Below, piece after piece: positions 60,691-64,000 of a stretch of DNA of 64,000 bases. Source of the stretch: Metarhizobium sp964253915 (GTDB lineage: Bacteria > Pseudomonadota > Alphaproteobacteria > Rhizobiales > Rhizobiaceae); the NCBI RefSeq assembly GCF_964253915.1, contig NZ_CAXUSG020000007.1, positions 62,001-126,000 of the forward strand. Reading direction: 5' to 3'. A model generated the notes under the pieces. The model worked only from the letters and a program-made list of their open reading frames with translations, did no database searches and had not been told where the DNA came from. The translations under genes and the position numbers were made by a program. The stretch's first letter is position 1; each line of letters starts with the position of its first letter.

Positions 60691-61650
60691 TCAGGCGCGG
60701 GCAGCCTCGACGATAGCGCTGCGGATCACCTGCAGCACCTTGTCGGGCTGGATTGCGGTGCAAACCGTCTGGCTCGGCAGATTGTCCCAGGCGCTCGGGC
60801 CGAAATGACGACCGTCCGGCTTCTGGATCGTCTGACCATCGGCCAGCCCACCGGAGACGACACGCACGCTGCCGCTGCGGGTCTCGAACAGTTCCGGCGC
60901 CACGAGATAGACACAGGCGCAGCTGTCATGGATCACCATGCCGTCGCCGACACGCTGCTTGTAGAAGTCGATATAGAACTGCGACAAGTCGGAGAGCAGC
61001 TGCACATCCTTGCCGCCAGCCACCGCCATCTCGGCGAGGAAGCCGCCGGTCATGACCGTCTTGGTGGTGACGTCGAGGCCGACAATGGTGACCTTCCACG
61101 GCGCGGTAAAGACGATGTCGGCTGCTTCCGGGTCGCCATGGATATTGGCTTCCGCGGCGGGCGTGACATTGCCTGGCACGTCGAAGGCGCCGCCCATGAC
61201 GATCACTTCCTTGACCAGCCCGGCAATCTCGGGCGATTCGCGCAATGCCAGCGCCAGATTGGTCATCCGGCCGACGGCGATCAACGTCACTTCGCCCGGA
61301 TGGGCACGCACGGCATCAATGATGAAGCGATAGGCCGGGCGACGGTCGACCGGCAGGTCGATGGTCTCGGGAACGCCGATATTGCCCAGCCCGTCCTCGC
61401 CATGAATGAAGGTCGGCCAGTCGGCATGCGGCCGCGACGGATTGATCGTCTCGTTGGCACCCCTGGCAACGGGGGCGGCAATGCCCCACTCACGCTTCAG
61501 GAACAGCGCATTGCGGGTGGTCGTCTCGATCGACGCATTGCCGAAAACAGTGGTGACGCCGATCAGGTCGATATCCGGATGACGGTGCAGGAACAAAAGC
61601 GCCATGGCGTCGTCGACGCCCGGATCGGTATCGTAAATCACTTTGAGCAT
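60691..61650 (-). CDS. Nucleoside hydrolase (inosine-uridine preferring type)
   Basis: A 319-residue enzyme that cleaves ribonucleosides to base and ribose. The calcium-binding N-terminal motif Asp-Thr-Asp-Pro-Gly-Val-Asp-Asp-Ala is at residues 7-15, followed by Val-Phe-Gly-Asn, Val-Met-Gly-Gly-Ala-Phe and a late Asp-Ser-Cys-Ala in the active site. ATG 61650 has AAGGAAG upstream, so the longer frame to 61725 is rejected. It sits between cobA and cobE but has no obvious B12 role; ribose salvage is an inference. Confidence 0.93.
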   Translation of the reverse strand: MLKVIYDTDPGVDDAMALLFLHRHPDIDLIGVTTVFGNASIETTTRNALFLKREWGIAAPVARGANETINPSRPHADWPTFIHGEDGLGNIGVPETIDLPVDRRPAYRFIIDAVRAHPGEVTLIAVGRMTNLALALRESPEIAGLVKEVIVMGGAFDVPGNVTPAAEANIHGDPEAADIVFTAPWKVTIVGLDVTTKTVMTGGFLAEMAVAGGKDVQLLSDLSQFYIDFYKQRVGDGMVIHDSCACVYLVAPELFETRSGSVRVVSGGLADGQTIQKPDGRHFGPSAWDNLPSQTVCTAIQPDKVLQVIRSAIVEAARA

Positions 61651-61779
61651 GGTTTTCTTCCTTGATTTTCTTCTTGTTCTTGGGCGGGGAACCGGCAACG
61701 GCCGGCCCGCCGAGACGAGGGACAAGATATCGATCGCCGGGCTTTGCGCAATGGCGGATATGCCGCAGCCGCCGTTTTT

Positions 61780-62193
61780 TCAGGGTTCGCCGGCAATCGC
61801 CGCCGTCGCCTGGCCGGAACGGATCTTCGCCAGGATCAGTACGGCCGCAGGCCCTGCAGCAGCAAGGGCGGCACTCTCCGCCACACCATGGCAGCCGATT
61901 GCCACGAATACCGAGGCGGAAGGCGTCTTCAGCCGCGGCGTCTCCATTTCCAGCCGTGCCGCATCGTAAAAGACCGTCGGTAATCCGAAGTGACCGGCAA
62001 CGGCCGCGATGCCCGGATCGTTTCGCCGCGCATCGAAAGAGGCGATCAAGCCCAGCGCATCGTGCTCGAGCGACGCCTGGTGCAGCGCGGTTTCGGCAAG
62101 GGCGATCAGTTCGTCGCCCGTCGTCCCGGGGCGGCATCCAAGCCCCAGCACGTAAAGACGGTGTTTCAGGCGAACATTATCGGCTTCGGACAT
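61780..62193 (-). CDS. cobE: Cobalamin biosynthesis protein CobE (CbiG C-terminal domain)
   Basis: A 137-residue stand-alone CbiG_C protein. It starts Tyr-Val-Leu-Gly-Leu-Gly-Cys-Arg-Pro-Gly-Thr near residue 14, has Gly-Leu-Ile-Ala-Ser-Phe-Asp and Lys-Thr-Pro-Ser-Ala-Ser-Val, and ends Ala-Lys-Ile-Arg-Ser-Gly-Gln-Ala-Thr-Ala-Ala-Ile-Ala. In aerobic cobalamin clusters CobE is required but its exact reaction is unclear. Its neighbours are the nucleoside hydrolase downstream and a divergent TSUP transporter. Confidence 0.92.
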   Translation of the reverse strand: MSEADNVRLKHRLYVLGLGCRPGTTGDELIALAETALHQASLEHDALGLIASFDARRNDPGIAAVAGHFGLPTVFYDAARLEMETPRLKTPSASVFVAIGCHGVAESAALAAAGPAAVLILAKIRSGQATAAIAGEP

Positions 62194-62290
62194 GGCGTGG
62201 CAGGGTCATTGCGTGTTGGCGGCTTTCGGGCAGGGAGAGCGGTAGCATTGCCCTTCGCCGCAGCAAATGCAACAAAGCGATGCCGACAGC

Positions 62291-63094
62291 ATGCCCGAAA
62301 GCCCCACCGTGTCCGATCTTGCCACGCATCTTCTCGTCTTCCTGTTCCTTGCCGCCTTTTTTGCCGGCTTCGTCGATTCCATCGCCGGCGGCGGTGGATT
62401 GATCACCGTGCCCGCCATGCTGATCGCCGGCATTCCGCCTTTGGAAACGCTGGGCACCAACAAGCTGCAATCTTTGTTCGGCTCGGCTTCCGCCACCATC
62501 GCCTATTCGCGGCGCGGCCATGTCCAGCTCGGCGAGCAGCTGCCGATGGCCGTGATGTCGGCAATCGGCGGCGCACTGGGTGCGGTTCTCGCCACCATCG
62601 TTCCCGGCGATGTCCTGAGGGCATCCCTGCCCTTCCTGCTGATTGCCATCGGCCTGTATTTCGCCGTCAAGCCCAACCTCAGCGACGACGACCGCCACCG
62701 CCGCATCACGCCCTTCCTTTTCGGCCTGACCTTCGTGCCCGCCATCGGCTTCTACGATGGCGTCTTCGGGCCCGGCACCGGCTCCTTCTTCATGCTGTCC
62801 TTCGTCTCGCTCGCCGGCTTCGGCCTGCTGAAAGCGACGGCGCACACCAAGTTCCTGAATTTCGGCTCGAATGTCGGCGCCTTCGCCGTCTTCCTGCTCA
62901 ACGGCGTCATCTTGTGGAAGGTCGGCCTGCTGATGGGCCTGGGCCAGTTCCTTGGCGCCCAGGCCGGCTCGCGGCTGGCGATGCGCAGCGGCGCCAAAAT
63001 CATCAAGCCGCTGCTGGTGGTGACCTGCATGGTGCTGGCGCTGAAACTGCTTTCCGACCCGGCCAACCCGGCCCGGGTTTGGTTGGGGTTCTAG
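62291..63094 (+). CDS. TSUP family permease (TauE/SafE)
   Basis: A 267-residue membrane protein with about eight helices. The N-terminal Phe-Phe-Ala-Gly-Phe-Val-Asp-Ser-Ile-Ala-Gly-Gly-Gly-Gly-Leu-Ile is the family signature, followed by Leu-Gly-Thr-Asn-Lys-Leu-Gln and, in the second half, Gly-Phe-Tyr-Asp-Gly-Val-Phe-Gly-Pro-Gly-Thr-Gly-Ser-Phe. Family members move sulfite, sulfoacetate or other organosulfur anions; location near cob genes hints at a cobalt or precursor role in some bacteria, which is speculation. An ATG at 62267 is an alternative start; both have weak ribosome-binding sites. Its stop overlaps the convergent gene by 3 bases. Confidence 0.9.
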   Translation: MPESPTVSDLATHLLVFLFLAAFFAGFVDSIAGGGGLITVPAMLIAGIPPLETLGTNKLQSLFGSASATIAYSRRGHVQLGEQLPMAVMSAIGGALGAVLATIVPGDVLRASLPFLLIAIGLYFAVKPNLSDDDRHRRITPFLFGLTFVPAIGFYDGVFGPGTGSFFMLSFVSLAGFGLLKATAHTKFLNFGSNVGAFAVFLLNGVILWKVGLLMGLGQFLGAQAGSRLAMRSGAKIIKPLLVVTCMVLALKLLSDPANPARVWLGF

Positions 63095-63516
63095 AATACC
63101 GCCAACACCAGCGCGCCGGCGGCGATCATCGCCACGCCGGCCCAATGTATCAGCGACAGTTTTTCACCGAGAAAGATGACGCCGAACACGGCGACCAGCA
63201 CGATCGACAGCTTGTCGATCGGCGCGACGCGGGCCGCATCGCCAATCTTCAAAGCGCGAAAATAGGCAAGCCAGGACGCCCCCGTCGCCAATCCCGACAG
63301 GCCGAGAAACAACCAGGTACGCCCGGAAATTTCCGATGGCGACCGCCACTGCCCGGTGGCGAAGACAATCGCCGCCAGGAAGACGACGATGATCAATGTG
63401 CGGATCAACGTCGCCAGATCGGACGGTATGCCGGCAATGCCGACCTTGGCGAAGATTGCGGTCAACGCCGCAAAGACCGCCGAAATAAGCGCCCAGAAGA
63501 TCCAGCTTTCGCCCAT
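63091..63516 (-). CDS. EamA-domain membrane protein, half-size DMT transporter
   Basis: A 141-residue protein with five hydrophobic helices, a single EamA domain, whereas most DMT exporters have two. Typical features are Ala-Ile-Phe-Ala-Lys-Val-Gly near residue 21, Tyr-Phe-Arg-Ala-Leu-Lys-Ile-Gly-Asp-Ala-Ala-Arg-Val-Ala-Pro-Ile-Asp-Lys and a final Gly-Ala-Leu-Val-Leu. It would work as a dimer. The cobO TGA overlaps its ATG by one base (TGATG), so it is translated as part of the cob transcript. Substrate unknown. Confidence 0.88.
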   Translation of the reverse strand: MGESWIFWALISAVFAALTAIFAKVGIAGIPSDLATLIRTLIIVVFLAAIVFATGQWRSPSEISGRTWLFLGLSGLATGASWLAYFRALKIGDAARVAPIDKLSIVLVAVFGVIFLGEKLSLIHWAGVAMIAAGALVLAVF

Positions 63517-64000
63517 CAATATTCGACGCCTGCCTGCGCCTTGATGCCGGAGCGGAACGGATGCTTGAGAAGCTCCATCTCCGTCGCGAGATCGGCAATC
63601 TCGATCAGTTCTTCCTTGGCGTTGCGGCCGGTCAGCACCACATGCGTCATGTAGGGTTTTTCGTCCTTCAGGAAGGCGATGACCTCGTTGACGTCGAGAT
63701 AATCATAACGCAGGGCGATGTTGATCTCGTCGAGCAGTACCATTGAGTTGCGCTCGTCGCGGATCAGCTCCTTGGCCTTTTCCCAGGCTGCATGGGCCGT
63801 GGCGACGTCGCGGGCGCGGTCCTGGGTTTCCCAGGTAAAACCTTCGCCCATGGTGTGGAATTCGCAGAGATCGGCAAAATGCTTGACGATCAGGTCGCGT
63901 TCACCGGTCGACATCGCTCCCTTGATGAACTGCACCACGGCGCAAGGCTTGCCATGGGCGATATGGCGGAAGATCATGCCGAAGGCGGCGGAGGATTTGC
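63516..64000 (-). CDS. cobO: Cob(I)yrinic acid a,c-diamide adenosyltransferase (partial)
   Basis: Corrinoid adenosyltransferase of the CobO/BtuR type; adds the 5'-deoxyadenosyl group to cobalt. The visible part runs from the Walker A-like Lys-Ser-Ser-Ala-Ala-Phe-Gly at the window edge through Phe-Ile-Lys-Gly-Ala, Gly-Glu-Gly-Phe-Thr-Trp-Glu-Thr-Gln-Asp, Val-Leu-Leu-Asp-Glu-Ile-Asn-Ile-Ala-Leu-Arg-Tyr and Val-Val-Leu-Thr-Gly-Arg-Asn-Ala to the C-terminal Gly-Ile-Lys-Ala-Gln-Ala-Gly-Val-Glu-Tyr. The N-terminal ~50 residues lie beyond 64000. Confidence 0.95.
   Translation of the reverse strand, partial: KSSAAFGMIFRHIAHGKPCAVVQFIKGAMSTGERDLIVKHFADLCEFHTMGEGFTWETQDRARDVATAHAAWEKAKELIRDERNSMVLLDEINIALRYDYLDVNEVIAFLKDEKPYMTHVVLTGRNAKEELIEIADLATEMELLKHPFRSGIKAQAGVEY

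Overview
This 64 kb window is a high-GC chromosomal segment of an alphaproteobacterium, almost certainly Rhizobiaceae (Rhizobium/Agrobacterium/Ensifer group). The evidence is an acpXL very-long-chain fatty acid cluster with lpxXL, an fnrN-type regulator beside hemN, a RIME1-like palindromic repeat, aerobic-type cobalamin genes, a Ugp/Mal-type sugar ABC operon and many rhizobial small families (DUF1289, DUF2239, RcnB-like, extensin-like). No tRNA, rRNA, CRISPR array, insertion sequence or phage gene was seen.

Layout. 1-3.4 kb: partial dgkA, cobT and cobS (B12 lower ligand and final assembly), a DUF1289 protein and a membrane-anchored aspartic protease. 3.4-7.5 kb: a DUF2239 gene with a strikingly structured promoter, an ABC-2 exporter pair, an orphan terminator and an extensin-like lipoprotein. 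7.9-18.4 kb: small secreted proteins, an acyl-CoA thioesterase, a DUF4214 metalloprotease, a GGDEF-EAL protein, an extended UvrB, a J-domain protein and a cold-shock protein. 18.5-23 kb: dusA, a fumarylacetoacetase-family hydrolase, a gamma carbonic anhydrase and a caspase/Sel1 protein. 23-28.2 kb: a zinc module (zur, znuB, znuC, znuA and a COG0523 metallochaperone GTPase) with three candidate Zur operators. 28.3-41.8 kb: a carbohydrate cluster of GH43, aldo-keto reductase, oxidoreductase, TIM-barrel isomerase, GH2 beta-mannosidase-like enzyme, a complete sugar ABC transporter and a divergent LacI-type regulator. 42-46 kb: gnd, an SRPBCC protein and two paralogous stand-alone PAS proteins. 46.2-51.6 kb: acpXL-fabZ-fabF2-fabF1-adh-lpxXL, which builds and attaches the long secondary acyl chain of rhizobial lipid A. 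51.7-53.9 kb: hemN and fnrN, divergent, with two FNR boxes between them. 54-56.1 kb: an L,D-transpeptidase and a 481-residue protein that looks like a class II (CyaA / edema factor / ExoY type) nucleotidyl cyclase. 56.3-64 kb: cobD-cobC-cobB-cobA in a tightly overlapping run, a nucleoside hydrolase, cobE, a TSUP permease, a half-size EamA protein and partial cobO.

How the parts work together. The two ends carry cobalamin genes split by about 55 kb of unrelated sequence. The zinc, sugar and oxygen modules each sit next to their own regulator with visible operator-like palindromes. The acpXL cluster contains one normal ketosynthase and one partner lacking the catalytic Cys and first His, suggesting a heterodimer.

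The most unusual item is the toxin-like cyclase at 54690-56135. It keeps the family's ATP-binding lysines, the Asp-x-Asp metal site and a catalytic His candidate. It sits alone between housekeeping genes, with AT-rich sequence downstream and no secretion system in view. All calls come from reading the sequence; no database search was run.
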